A DNA stretch of 64,000 bases. Source: Sphaerisporangium siamense (GTDB taxonomy: Bacteria; Actinomycetota; Actinomycetes; Streptosporangiales; Streptosporangiaceae). Each line of letters begins with the position of its first letter. Position 1 is the first letter of the stretch. Positions 48,934-57,273 of this stretch are shown in pieces. The stretch is from the NCBI RefSeq assembly GCF_014205275.1, contig NZ_JACHND010000001.1:5084001-5148000 (forward strand), read 5' to 3'. The translations under genes and the position numbers were made by a program. Below the pieces are notes generated by a model. The model saw only the letters and a list, made by a program, of their open reading frames with translations. It ran no database searches and was not told the origin of the DNA.

Positions 48934-49977
48934 TCAGCCGGTCCCCAGCGCGGCGTGACGCTCGCGCACGTCCGCCCAGCGCCGCCGGTGGAACGTCACG
49001 GTCCCGTGCACCAGCCCCGCCAGCTCCACGCTCAGATCGCCGTCCAGCGCCGCGTACAGGCCGTCCAGGGCGGCGGCCCCGTCCGGGCCCTCGTCGGCCG
49101 TGAGCTCCCCGGTCGGCAGGCAGCGCAGCACGGCGCGGGCGAACGCCTCCAGGGGCGGGGGCAGGAGGGCGCCTGGCAGGGCCTCGGCCGCGGCGGCGAT
49201 CCTCGCCCGCACCGGCGCGTACTCCAGGCGCAGCCGCCGCAGCTCGGCGGCCGCCTCGCGGACGCGGCGGGGGAAGCGCGGCGTCTCCTCCTCCCACGCG
49301 TCGGGCACCCGGGCGGCCAGGGACTCCAGCACGTGCAGGTACCCCTTGTGGACGGCGCGCAGGTCGGCGAACAGCGACTCCAGGTCCTCCGGCGTGACCG
49401 GGCGGGCGGTCAGGACCTCGCGTAATCGGTCGGCGGCCTCCAGCGTCGCGGCGGCCGAGCCGATCTCGGGCATGCCGCTGCGGACGATGCGCGCCCGGAG
49501 CCGCGCGATGTCCGTCTCCCACGAATTCCGGCGCACCTCTATTCCTTCCAGCGACGCGAGCGGCCGTAGGCCCGGCGCCTTCGGGAAATCATTCGCCCGC
49601 AGGGCGCGCGCCCCGTCCACGTAGACCGGAATCACCGCCGCGGGCGCGTTCAACGCCGATTCACACAGGCGCCGGACGTGGTCGCCGGGCAGGTCGGCGC
49701 GCCGCCGCCCCTCGCCGTCCGCGAGCCACCGGGCGCCGATCATGACGATCACCACGGCGGAGCGTTCCAAAATCGCGGCGACCTGGGCGAACTCGGGCGG
49801 GACGTCCGCGGCGGAAGCCCCGGCGCCGTCCCCGGAGGGGGAGGGGGCGACCTGGACGTGACGCGGGCCGAAGACCTGGCGCAGTTCACGCGCGAGCGCG
49901 ATGGACGTTTCCCCGGTGTCGTCGGCGCGATGGGCGATGAGAATCAGCGGATCGAGTGTTCCGGAAGGGGCGGGCAT
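48934..49977 (-). CDS. TIR-like domain protein
   Basis: The product is 347 residues. Residues about 10-165 follow a bacterial TIR pattern: LILIAHRADDTGETSIALAR, the strand AVVIVMIGARWL, HVRRLCESALN (E106 a candidate catalytic Glu) and AAVIPVYVDGARAL. TIR domains can cleave NAD or mediate interactions. The C-terminal half is all-helical, with long Arg/Ala/Leu-rich segments of unknown role. The gene ends 4 bases from the convergent STAS gene. The canonical bacterial BB-loop sequence is degenerate, so enzymatic activity is uncertain. Confidence 0.68.
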   Translation of the reverse strand: MPAPSGTLDPLILIAHRADDTGETSIALARELRQVFGPRHVQVAPSPSGDGAGASAADVPPEFAQVAAILERSAVVIVMIGARWLADGEGRRRADLPGDHVRRLCESALNAPAAVIPVYVDGARALRANDFPKAPGLRPLASLEGIEVRRNSWETDIARLRARIVRSGMPEIGSAAATLEAADRLREVLTARPVTPEDLESLFADLRAVHKGYLHVLESLAARVPDAWEEETPRFPRRVREAAAELRRLRLEYAPVRARIAAAAEALPGALLPPPLEAFARAVLRCLPTGELTADEGPDGAAALDGLYAALDGDLSVELAGLVHGTVTFHRRRWADVRERHAALGTG

Positions 49978-50125
49978 GCGACATACGCTACCGTCGCCAT
50001 GATTTACCGGCCGGTATCGAGAAAAGGCGAAATTTCACCGGCCGGTGCCGGGAATTTTTCCGTAAATCGGCCGCTCCGCGACCGCGCGTGCACCCGGCGG
50101 AACAGAGCCGCCGGGCCGCGGAAGA

Positions 50126-50200
50126 TGGTGGGCGATACTGGGATTGAACCAGTGACCTCTACCGTGTCAAGGTAGCGCTCTCCCACTGAGCTAATCGCCC
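50126..50200 (-). tRNA. tRNA-Val (GAC)
   Basis: The minus strand folds into a cloverleaf: acceptor GGGCGAT/ATCGCCC, D arm GCTC/GAGC, anticodon stem CTACC/GGTAG with loop TTGACAC (anticodon GAC) and T arm with GGTTCAATCCC. The 3' CCA is encoded (50126-50128). Confidence 0.95.
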
Positions 50201-50215
50201 TCGATGAGGATTCAG

Positions 50216-50288
50216 AGCGGACGACGGGATTCGAACCCGCGACCCTCACCTTGGCAAGGTGATGCTCTACCAGCTGAGCCACGTCCGC
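50216..50288 (-). tRNA. tRNA-Gly (GCC)
   Basis: Cloverleaf on the minus strand: acceptor GCGGACG/CGTCCGC, D arm GCTC/GAGC, anticodon stem TCACC/GGTGA with loop TTGCCAA (anticodon GCC) and T arm GTTCGAATC. CCA is not encoded. It lies 15 bases upstream of tRNA-Val, so both are probably one transcript. Confidence 0.95.
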
Positions 50289-50355
50289 GTGCCCCGCCCC
50301 TGGCCACCGCCCGGGGGGACGACACGAGACTCTAGCGGGTTTTCCCCGTAGGTGC

Positions 50356-51012
50356 CTAACCGGCGTGGGATCCGCGGAAGCCCCGCGCGACGCCCCGCTC
50401 GATCGCCGGCAGCGTCAGGAAGATCTCCAGGATGCGGGTGAGCCGGTGCACCTCGATGCGGTGGAAGGGCGGCCCCTCGGCCCTGGCCAGCAGGAACGTC
50501 AACGCCAGCGGCGGCAGCGGCGCCGCGACGATGTGCAGCCCGGACGGCAGCGTGTGCGCCTCAGGACGCACCGGCGTGATCGAGGGGAACGGCACGTCCT
50601 CCGGGGCGCGCCAGCTCGCGTGCAGCACCGTCCGCGGGACCTTCTCGGTCGCGGCGGCGGCCCAATCGGCGCTGAACAGCACCGGCATCGAATCGATCAG
50701 CGTCGCCAGCGCCCGGTCGCCCGCCGCGGTGATGTACTTCAGGATCTCCAGCTCGGGGTAGGTGCCCGGCGCCTCACGCGTGCTCCACACCCCTTCGACG
50801 ACCACCCCCGGCACGCCTTCGAGCCCCTGCGCGAGCGCGTCGCGCGGCGCGGAGTCCGGCCAGTACACGGTGAGATCGTCCACGGCCCTGCCCTCGCCGC
50901 GCTCCAGCACGACGAGCTGGATGATGTCGGCCCCCGCGACGCCCAGCACCCGGGTCACCTGGCCCAGGGCCCCCGGCCGGTCGGGCAGGGAGATCCGCAG
51001 CCTCAGCAGCAT
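50356..51012 (-). CDS. ACT-domain protein
   Basis: The product is 218 residues. The N-terminal 75 residues are an ACT domain (RLRISLPDRPGALGQVTRVL, then GADIIQLVVLERGEGRAVDDL), an amino-acid-sensing module. The rest is a PAS/GAF-like alpha/beta region (LIDSMPVLFSADWA) ending with Thr/Glu-rich helices. Such proteins are common upstream of or near tRNA and amino-acid genes in actinobacteria, but a specific role is not established. ATG 51012 with GGGGAGGGG upstream was chosen over a longer frame. The tRNA genes follow on the same strand. Confidence 0.85.
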   Translation of the reverse strand: MLLRLRISLPDRPGALGQVTRVLGVAGADIIQLVVLERGEGRAVDDLTVYWPDSAPRDALAQGLEGVPGVVVEGVWSTREAPGTYPELEILKYITAAGDRALATLIDSMPVLFSADWAAAATEKVPRTVLHASWRAPEDVPFPSITPVRPEAHTLPSGLHIVAAPLPPLALTFLLARAEGPPFHRIEVHRLTRILEIFLTLPAIERGVARGFRGSHAG

Positions 51013-51175
51013 CCAGCCCCTCCCCGGTCGCGTTCGGCGGCACCCCTTCTCGAACCCAGTCCCAATGTAACCGCACGCGCCGAGGGCGGTCCAAGACGCC
51101 CGCCCGTGGCGCGCCCGCCCGGCGGTGTATGGGGATTCGACCCGTCCGGTCCGGGTGTGGGGTACAAATGGGCTG

Positions 51176-52288
51176 GTGAAGATAGGGGCGATCGACGTCT
51201 GGCCTCCCGTGGTGCTCGCTCCCATGGCGGGCGTCACCAACGCGGCGTTCCGCACGCTGTGCCGCGAGCAGGGCGGCGGCCTGTACGTGTCCGAGATGAT
51301 CACCACCCGGGGCCTGGTCGAGCGCAACCCCAAGACCCTGGCCATGATCCGGTTCCCCGAGGGGGAGTCCCCGCGCAGCGTCCAGCTCTACGGCGTGGAC
51401 CCGGCGGTCGTGGGCAGAGCCGTCCGGATCATCGCCGAGGAGGGCCTGGCCGACCACGTCGACCTCAACTTCGGCTGCCCGGTGCCCAAGGTCACCCGGC
51501 GCGGCGGCGGCTCGGCGCTGCCCTACAAGCGCGGCCTGCTGCGGCGCGTCCTGCGCGCGGCGGTGGCCAATGCCGGCACCCTCCCCGTGACGATGAAGAT
51601 GCGCAAGGGCATCGACGGCGACCATCTGACCTACCTGGACGCCGGCCGCATCGCCGCCCAGGAGGGGCTGAGTGCGATCGCCCTGCACGGCCGCACGGCG
51701 GTGCAGCACTACGGCGGGACGGCCGACTGGGAGGCGATCGCCCGGCTGAAGGACGCCGTCCCCGAGATCCCCGTGCTCGGCAACGGCGACATCTGGACCG
51801 CCGACGACGCCCTGCGCATGATCCGCCGCACCGGCTGCGACGGCGTGGTGGTGGGCCGCGGTTGCCTCGGCCGCCCCTGGCTGTTCCGCGACCTCGACGA
51901 CGCCTTCGAGGGCCGCCCCACGCGCGCCCGCCCCACGCTGGGGGAGGTCGCCGCGACGATGGCCCGGCACGCCGCGCTGCTCGTGGAGTGCTTCGGCAGC
52001 GAGCCGCACGGCGTGCTCGACTTCCGCAAGCACGTCGGCTGGTACCTCAAGGGCTTCGAGGCCGGCGCGGACCTGCGCCGCGACCTGGCCACCGCGGGCT
52101 CCCTGGAGGAACTGCGCGGCCACCTGGCCCGCCTGCCGGCCACGCGTCCCTGGCCGGGCGCGGCGGCGGACGGCCCGCGCGGCAAGACGAACGCCCGTGA
52201 CCGCGTCCACCTGCCCGACGGCTGGCTGGACGACCAGGGCGACGTCGAGGTCTCCGCCGAGGCCGAGCTGGACGTCTCGGGAGGCTGA
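51176..52288 (+). CDS. dusB: tRNA-dihydrouridine synthase
   Basis: The product is 370 residues. This flavoprotein reduces uridines in the D loop of tRNA. Signatures are VVLAPMAGVTNAAFR (FMN), VDLNFGCPVPKVTRRGGGSA (catalytic Cys in NFGCP), MKMRKGID, IALHGRTAVQHYGG and GNGDIW with GRGCLGRPW. GTG 51176 begins MKIGAIDVW-like as in homologues. A -10-like TACAAAT ends seven bases before it, so the mRNA may be leaderless or nearly so. It is divergent from the ACT-domain gene. Confidence 0.93.
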   Translation: MKIGAIDVWPPVVLAPMAGVTNAAFRTLCREQGGGLYVSEMITTRGLVERNPKTLAMIRFPEGESPRSVQLYGVDPAVVGRAVRIIAEEGLADHVDLNFGCPVPKVTRRGGGSALPYKRGLLRRVLRAAVANAGTLPVTMKMRKGIDGDHLTYLDAGRIAAQEGLSAIALHGRTAVQHYGGTADWEAIARLKDAVPEIPVLGNGDIWTADDALRMIRRTGCDGVVVGRGCLGRPWLFRDLDDAFEGRPTRARPTLGEVAATMARHAALLVECFGSEPHGVLDFRKHVGWYLKGFEAGADLRRDLATAGSLEELRGHLARLPATRPWPGAAADGPRGKTNARDRVHLPDGWLDDQGDVEVSAEAELDVSGG

Positions 52289-52312
52289 CCGCGGCGGGCC
52301 TCAAAGGCGGCC

Positions 52313-54796
52313 TCAGAGGCGATTGAGTCCGACGACGTGGACGACCGCCCGTCCCTCCTCGTCGGAGGCCGCGAGGTCCACCTGGGCGTCGATGCCCCAG
52401 TCGTGGTCGTCCGCCGGGTCGTGCAGGACCTGCCGCACCCGCCACAGCTCCTGCTCCTCCTCGATCTGCAGCAGGGCGGGGCCGCGGGCGTCCGGGCCGG
52501 TGCGGATCTCGTCGTGCTCCTCGTAGTAGGCGTCCAGGGCGGCGGGCCAGTCGATGTCGGCCAGCTCGGCGAGCTCGTCGTACTTCTCCAGCGCCGCCAG
52601 CTCGACCATGCGGAACATGGCGTTGCGCACCAGGACGCGGAAGGCCCGCCTGTTGCCGGTGACCGGCCGGGTCTTCTCCTCCAGGCCCGGGCGCTCCACC
52701 TCCTCGGAGGGGTTCTGCAGCTTCTCCCACTCGTCCAGCAGGCTGGAGTCGACCTGGCGCACCAGCTCGCCCAGCCATTCGATCAGGTCCTGGAGGTCCT
52801 CGGTCTTCATGTGGTCGGGGACCGTGCGGCTGAGGGTGCGGTAGGCGTCGGCGAGGTAGCGCAGCACCGTGCCCTCCGAGCGCGCCAGCTCGTAGAACTG
52901 GACGTACTCGGCGAAGGTCATCGCCCGCTCGTACATGTCGCGCACCACCGACTTGGGGCTCACCGCGTGGTCGCCCACCCACGGGTGCCCGCGCCGGTAG
53001 GTCTCGTACGCGCCGAACAGCAGGTCTTCCAGCGGCATGGGGTAGGTGACGTCGGTGAGCAGCTCCATGCGCTCCTCGTACTCGACGCCGTCGGCCTTCA
53101 TCTGGGCGACGGCCTCGGCGCGCGCCTTGTTGAGCTGGGAGTGCAGGATCTGGCGGGGATCGTCCAGCGTCGACTCCACGATCGACACCACGTCCAGGGC
53201 GTAGGTGGTGGAGGCGGCGTCGAGCAGCTCGAAGGAGGCGAGCGCGAAGGTGGACAGCGCCTGGTTGAGCGCGAAGTCCTCCTGCAGGTCCACGGTGAGG
53301 CGCGCCATGCGGCCGTGCTCGTCCGGCTCGCGCAGCTTCTCCACGACGCCGCCCGCCAGCAGCGAACGGTAGATCGCGATCGCGTGGCTGATGTGCCGCC
53401 GCTGGGCCCTGCGCTCCTCGTGGTTGTCGGTCAGCAGGCTCTTCATCGCCGCGAAGCAGTCGCCCGGCCGGTTGATGACGGCGAGGAGCATCGCGTTGCT
53501 GACCTTGAACCGGGAGGTCAGCTGCTCGGGCTCGGCCTTCTGGAGTCGTTCGAAGGTCTCCTCGCTCCAGTTGACGAAGCCCTCCGGCGGCTTCTTGCGC
53601 ACGACCCTGCGCCGCTTCTTCGGGTCGTCGCCCGCCTTGGCCAGCGCCTTCTCGTTCTCCACGACGTGGTCGGGGGCCTGGCAGACGACGTGCCCGAGGG
53701 TGTCGAAGCCCGCGCGCCCGGCCCGCCCGGCGATCTGGTGGAACTCGCGGGCGCGCAGCAGGCGGACGCGGTTGCCGTCGAACTTGCTGAGCGCGGTGAA
53801 CAGCACCGTGCGGATCGGGACGTTGACGCCGACGCCCAGCGTGTCGGTGCCGCAGATGACCTTCAGCAGGCCGGCCTGGGCCAGGCGCTCGACCAGGCGG
53901 CGGTACTTCGGCAGCATCCCGGCGTGGTGGACGCCGATGCCGTGCCGGACCAGCCGCGACAGCGCGCGGCCGAACCGCGTGGTGAACCGGAAGTTGCCGA
54001 TGAGCGCGGCGATGGCCTCCTTCTCGGCCTTGGTGGACATGTTCACGCTCATCAGGGCCTGCGCCCGCTCCATGGCCGCCGCCTGCGTGAAGTGCACGAC
54101 GTACACCGGCGCGGACTTCGTGGCCAGCAGCTCTTCGAGCGTCTCGTGCAGCGGCGTGGTGCGGTAGCTGTAGAACAGCGGCACGGGACGCGTGGCCGAT
54201 CGCACGACGGCGGTGTCGCGGCCGGTGCGCCGCGTCAGGTCCTTCTCGAAGCGGGTGACGTCTCCCAGCGTGGCCGACATCAGGACGAACTGCGCCTGCG
54301 GCAGCTCCAGCAGGGGCACCTGCCACGCCCACCCGCGGTCGGGCTCGGCGTAGAAGTGGAACTCGTCCATCACGACCTGGCCGATGTCGGCCCGGGCCCC
54401 GTCGCGCAGCGCGATGTTGGCGAGGATCTCGGCCGTGCAGCAGATGATCGGCGCCGAGGCGTTGACCGAGGCGTCGCCGGTCATCATGCCGACGTTCCCG
54501 GTGCCGAACAGCGCGACCAGGTCGAAGAACTTCTCCGACACCAGGGCCTTGATGGGGGCGGTGTAGAACGTCCGCCGCCCGTCGGCCAGCGCCGCGAAGT
54601 GCGCCCCGGCGGCGACCAGGCTCTTGCCGGAACCGGTCGGCGTGGAAAGGATCACGTTGTTGCCCGAGACGACCTCGATCAGCGCCTCCTCCTGCGCCGG
54701 GTAGAGCGTCAGCCCGCGTTCGGCGTTCCACGCGGCGAACGCCTCGAACAGCGCGTCGGGGTCGGTGTCCTGAGGGAGGTGCTGGAGGAGGCTCAC
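52313..54796 (-). CDS. Ski2-like DEAD/DEAH helicase with C-terminal DUF3516 region
   Basis: The product is 827 residues. Helicase motifs: I STPTGSGKS (51-59), II DEFH (in VVMDEFHFY), III SATLGD, and the second RecA domain with GVHHAGMLPKYRRLVERL, GTDTLGVGVNVPI and QIAGRAGRAG. The C-terminal 350 residues are helical and correspond to the DUF3516 extension of actinobacterial members. It probably unwinds RNA (or RNA/DNA) in decay or ribosome maturation. ATG 54796 begins MSLLQHLP; GGAGG lies upstream. The gene is conserved in actinobacteria and not part of an operon here. Confidence 0.92.
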   Translation of the reverse strand: MSLLQHLPQDTDPDALFEAFAAWNAERGLTLYPAQEEALIEVVSGNNVILSTPTGSGKSLVAAGAHFAALADGRRTFYTAPIKALVSEKFFDLVALFGTGNVGMMTGDASVNASAPIICCTAEILANIALRDGARADIGQVVMDEFHFYAEPDRGWAWQVPLLELPQAQFVLMSATLGDVTRFEKDLTRRTGRDTAVVRSATRPVPLFYSYRTTPLHETLEELLATKSAPVYVVHFTQAAAMERAQALMSVNMSTKAEKEAIAALIGNFRFTTRFGRALSRLVRHGIGVHHAGMLPKYRRLVERLAQAGLLKVICGTDTLGVGVNVPIRTVLFTALSKFDGNRVRLLRAREFHQIAGRAGRAGFDTLGHVVCQAPDHVVENEKALAKAGDDPKKRRRVVRKKPPEGFVNWSEETFERLQKAEPEQLTSRFKVSNAMLLAVINRPGDCFAAMKSLLTDNHEERRAQRRHISHAIAIYRSLLAGGVVEKLREPDEHGRMARLTVDLQEDFALNQALSTFALASFELLDAASTTYALDVVSIVESTLDDPRQILHSQLNKARAEAVAQMKADGVEYEERMELLTDVTYPMPLEDLLFGAYETYRRGHPWVGDHAVSPKSVVRDMYERAMTFAEYVQFYELARSEGTVLRYLADAYRTLSRTVPDHMKTEDLQDLIEWLGELVRQVDSSLLDEWEKLQNPSEEVERPGLEEKTRPVTGNRRAFRVLVRNAMFRMVELAALEKYDELAELADIDWPAALDAYYEEHDEIRTGPDARGPALLQIEEEQELWRVRQVLHDPADDHDWGIDAQVDLAASDEEGRAVVHVVGLNRL

Positions 54797-54927
54797 CCCT
54801 CAATACTGCCGAAAGCCACGCCGTGGTCGGTCCACCTTTCGCCCTCGGCGGGCCCGGAGTGAACCGCGGGGAGCCGCGCCGCGTCTTCTGCCGGGGCCCG
54901 GACGGGTCCCGGTGGAAGGAGAGATCG

Positions 54928-55575
54928 ATGCGTGGAGCGAGGACCGCCGCGGCACTGGCCGCGGCGGCGATGGTCGTCGTGCCGGCGAGCGCCGCGGCGG
55001 CGACGGCCCGGGGAGGGGCGGTCGCCCCGGCGAGCGCCGCCGCGGCGACCCCGGCGAAGGCCGCGAACAAGCTGTTCCGGGCCTGGCTCCGCGACGACAG
55101 GGCGGCCGCGGCGGCCGTGGCGTCGCCCGCGGCGGTCAAGACGCTGTTCGCCTACGTGTACCGGGCGCCGGACGAGTTCACCGGGTGCGTCAAGAACGCC
55201 TGCCGGTTCACCCACACCAGCGTGCGGGTGCCCGGCGGCCTCAACGGGATCCTGATGCTCGTCTCCGGCGGCAAGGTCGCGAAGGTGTACGAGTCCCGCC
55301 ACGTCACCGCGCCGGAGAAGGCCGCCAAGTACCTGTTCGCGGCGTGGAAGGCCGGCGACAGGAACCGCGGCCTGGAAATCGCGTCCACCGGCGCGGTGAA
55401 GACGCTGTTCCGCGTCGAGTTCGGCGGGGTCGGCTACATCTTCCAGGGGTGCCAGGCCGAGCGCGGCGGCAGGTCCTGCGCCTACTCCTACGAGGGCGGC
55501 GCCATGTTCCTGCACGTGCGCGGGAGCAGGACGCGCGGCTACGAGGTGCGGTCCATCTCCTACATCGCCGACTGA
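54928..55575 (+). CDS. Secreted protein with an internal duplication
   Basis: The product is 215 residues. A signal peptide (about 1-25) is followed by an Ala/Pro-rich segment, then two copies of a unit of about 65 residues: repeat 1 at about 44-115 (KAANKLFRAW, VKTLFAYVYRAP, FTGCVKNACRF) and repeat 2 at about 131-200 (KAAKYLFAAWKAGDR, VKTLFRVEF, FQGCQAERGGRSC). Each unit has a Cys pair that could form a disulfide. The family is unknown to me. ATG 54928 is preceded by GGAAGGAGAG. Confidence 0.8.
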   Translation: MRGARTAAALAAAAMVVVPASAAAATARGGAVAPASAAAATPAKAANKLFRAWLRDDRAAAAAVASPAAVKTLFAYVYRAPDEFTGCVKNACRFTHTSVRVPGGLNGILMLVSGGKVAKVYESRHVTAPEKAAKYLFAAWKAGDRNRGLEIASTGAVKTLFRVEFGGVGYIFQGCQAERGGRSCAYSYEGGAMFLHVRGSRTRGYEVRSISYIAD

Positions 55576-55609
55576 GCGCCGCGGCGGCGGGCGGTGGCAC
55601 GATGGGCGC

Positions 55610-56242
55610 ATGCGTGACCTGTCCGCCGCGTGGCGCGCGCTCGCCGGGGAGTCGGCCGCGTCCCTGGCCGTCGGGGCCGAGCTGGCCGCCCGCTGGGCCG
55701 AGCCGCACCGCCGCTACCACACCCCGGCCCACCTGCGCGCCGTGCTCGCCGCCACCGAGCCGCTCGCCGGCCACGCCCGCGACCTGGTGGCGGTGCGGCT
55801 GGCGGCCTGGTTCCACGACGCGGTGTACGACGGCAGGCCGGGGTGGGACGAGGAGCGCAGCGCCCAGCTCGCCTCCTCCCGGCTCGCGCGCCTGGGCGGC
55901 GGCCTCGCGCGGCGCGCCGGGGAGGTCGCCCGGCTGGTGCGGCTGACCGCCGGGCACGGCCCCGAGCCCGGCGACCGCGACGGCGAGGTGCTGTGCGACG
56001 CCGACCTCGCCGTGCTCGCCTCGCCCGGCTACGACGCCTACGCCCGCGCGGTCCGCCAGGAGTACCGCCACGTGCCCGAGGAGGCGTTCAGGACGGGCCG
56101 GGCGCGCGTCCTCGCGGGGCTGCTGGCGATGCCCGTGCTCTACCGGACCGCGCCCGCGCGGGAGATGTGGGAGACGGCGGCCCGCACGAACGTGCGCGCC
56201 GAGCTCGCCGCGCTCACCGGCCGCGCGGACGTCCCCGGCTGA
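55610..56242 (+). CDS. HD-domain (metal-dependent phosphohydrolase-like) protein
   Basis: The product is 210 residues. Metal-binding HD motifs are visible: RRYHTPAHLRAVLAA (first His), AAWFHDAVYDG (HD) and VLCDADLAVLASPG (final Asp). This group is related to predicted phosphohydrolases often annotated near nucleotide metabolism genes, with unknown substrates. ATG 55610 is the first start with homology, 34 bases after the previous stop. The end is compact (RADVPG). Confidence 0.85.
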   Translation: MRDLSAAWRALAGESAASLAVGAELAARWAEPHRRYHTPAHLRAVLAATEPLAGHARDLVAVRLAAWFHDAVYDGRPGWDEERSAQLASSRLARLGGGLARRAGEVARLVRLTAGHGPEPGDRDGEVLCDADLAVLASPGYDAYARAVRQEYRHVPEEAFRTGRARVLAGLLAMPVLYRTAPAREMWETAARTNVRAELAALTGRADVPG

Positions 56243-56265
56243 CCCGCCCTCGCGACGCATCCGCG

Positions 56266-56375
56266 GCCCCGGCGGTCACGGATACCCCTTGGGGCCCCGC
56301 GGTCCCGGCGGTCGGGGATACCCTCCTGGGCCCGCCACCGTCCGGGGACCCGTGCGGTCACGGATACGCGGCCCG
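56266..56375. repeat. Degenerate tandem repeats of about 36 bp at the MarR gene's 3' end
   Basis: Related blocks, GGCGGTCACGGATACCCCTT, GGCGGTCGGGGATACCCTCC and GTGCGGTCACGGATACGC, recur at about 56273, 56309 and 56351. The last contains the TGA stop and last codons of the minus-strand MarR gene. Confidence 0.5.
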
Positions 56376-56819
56376 CGCGTCCAGCCCCGCGTACGCCTTG
56401 CGCAGCAGGTGGTGCAGCGTGCGCCGCTCGTCCGGGTCCAGGGCCGCCAGGATCGCCTCGTGGGCGTCCCGCGCCGAGCGGACCGCCTCGGCCAGCGCGC
56501 GGCGGCCCTCGTCGCTGATGCGCACCGAGTAGCGGCGGCGGTCGGCGGGGTCGCGCCCGCGCTCGACCAGGCGGCGGGGGAGCAGGGCGTCCATGACCGC
56601 GACCAGGTCGCTCGGGTCGATGCCGAGCCGCCTGCCGAGATCGCGCTGCGAGGCCGGGCCGAAGTCGGCGAGCGCGGCCAGGACCGCCAGATGCCACAGG
56701 CCGAGCCCGAGGGGCTCCAGCCGGTCCGCGACGGCACGCCTGCCCGCCTGGCCGGTCTTGGACAGCACGAAGGCCGTGATGCCGAGCAGGGACGGCGGCA
56801 GTTGCGGCACATCGCTCAT
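56358..56819 (-). CDS. MarR-family transcriptional regulator
   Basis: The product is 153 residues. The winged helix-turn-helix is evident from LGLWHLAVLAALADFGPASQ, then RDLGRRLGIDPSDLVAVMDALLPRRLVERGRDPADRRRYSV (wing with DxRRYSV). It diverges from a VOC-family gene. A near-perfect dyad in the intergenic region is its likely operator, so it probably represses that gene and itself. ATG 56819 is chosen because upstream codons run into the operator. Confidence 0.88.
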   Translation of the reverse strand: MSDVPQLPPSLLGITAFVLSKTGQAGRRAVADRLEPLGLGLWHLAVLAALADFGPASQRDLGRRLGIDPSDLVAVMDALLPRRLVERGRDPADRRRYSVRISDEGRRALAEAVRSARDAHEAILAALDPDERRTLHHLLRKAYAGLDARAAYP

Positions 56820-56841
56820 CCCGGAATGATAGGGCCGCACC

Positions 56842-56865
56842 AATCGTTGGTGCTACCCAACTATT
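56842..56865. promoter_or_regulatory. Candidate MarR operator (9-bp dyad)
   Basis: AATCGTTGG (56842-56850) and CCAACTATT (56857-56865) form an inverted repeat with 8 of 9 positions matching around a 6-base centre. The site lies between the MarR gene and the VOC gene, ending right before the VOC gene's ribosome-binding AGGAG. Confidence 0.55.
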
Positions 56866-56876
56866 AGGAGCGTGTG

Positions 56877-57269
56877 ATGGACGCCCTGTATCCCCGGGTG
56901 CTCGCCGGCGACTTCGCCGGCTGCTTCCGCTTCTACGACGGCCTGCTCGGCACGGTGACGGGCGGCACCCTCGTCAAGGGCGACCCGTCCGGCCCGTACG
57001 CCAACTGGGACCTCGGCGGCGAGGCCCTGCTGGCGCTGCTGGACAGGTCGGTGATGGACGCGGTCACCGCGCTCGCGCCGCCCGGGCCCACCGGCGGGGT
57101 CATGCTCGTGCTGAAGGTCGAGGACGTGGAGGCGGCGGCCGCGGTCGCGCGCGAACACGGCGGGCGCCTGGTCGCACCGCCGGCCGCGCGCCCCCAGTGG
57201 GGCCCTACGGTGAGGACCGCGCACCTGCGCGACCCCGACGGCAACCTGGTGGAGCTCCAGTCGTACTGA
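56877..57269 (+). CDS. VOC (glyoxalase/bleomycin-resistance) superfamily protein
   Basis: The product is 130 residues. Paired beta-alpha-beta-beta-beta units are visible: YPRVLAGDFAGCFRFYDGLL, then VMLVLKVEDVEAAAAVAREH and the final HLRDPDGNLVELQSY, where Glu is the usual metal ligand. Such enzymes include glyoxalases, dioxygenases and drug-binding proteins. With the divergent MarR gene it forms a sensor-target pair, perhaps detoxifying an electrophile. ATG 56877 has AGGAG six bases upstream; the GTG one codon earlier is possible. Confidence 0.88.
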   Translation: MDALYPRVLAGDFAGCFRFYDGLLGTVTGGTLVKGDPSGPYANWDLGGEALLALLDRSVMDAVTALAPPGPTGGVMLVLKVEDVEAAAAVAREHGGRLVAPPAARPQWGPTVRTAHLRDPDGNLVELQSY

Positions 57270-57273
57270 CCGC

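Noticed and set aside
50126-50288. tRNA pair as an integration site for a genomic island
   Set aside because: No integrase gene and no duplicated tRNA 3' end found within the window.
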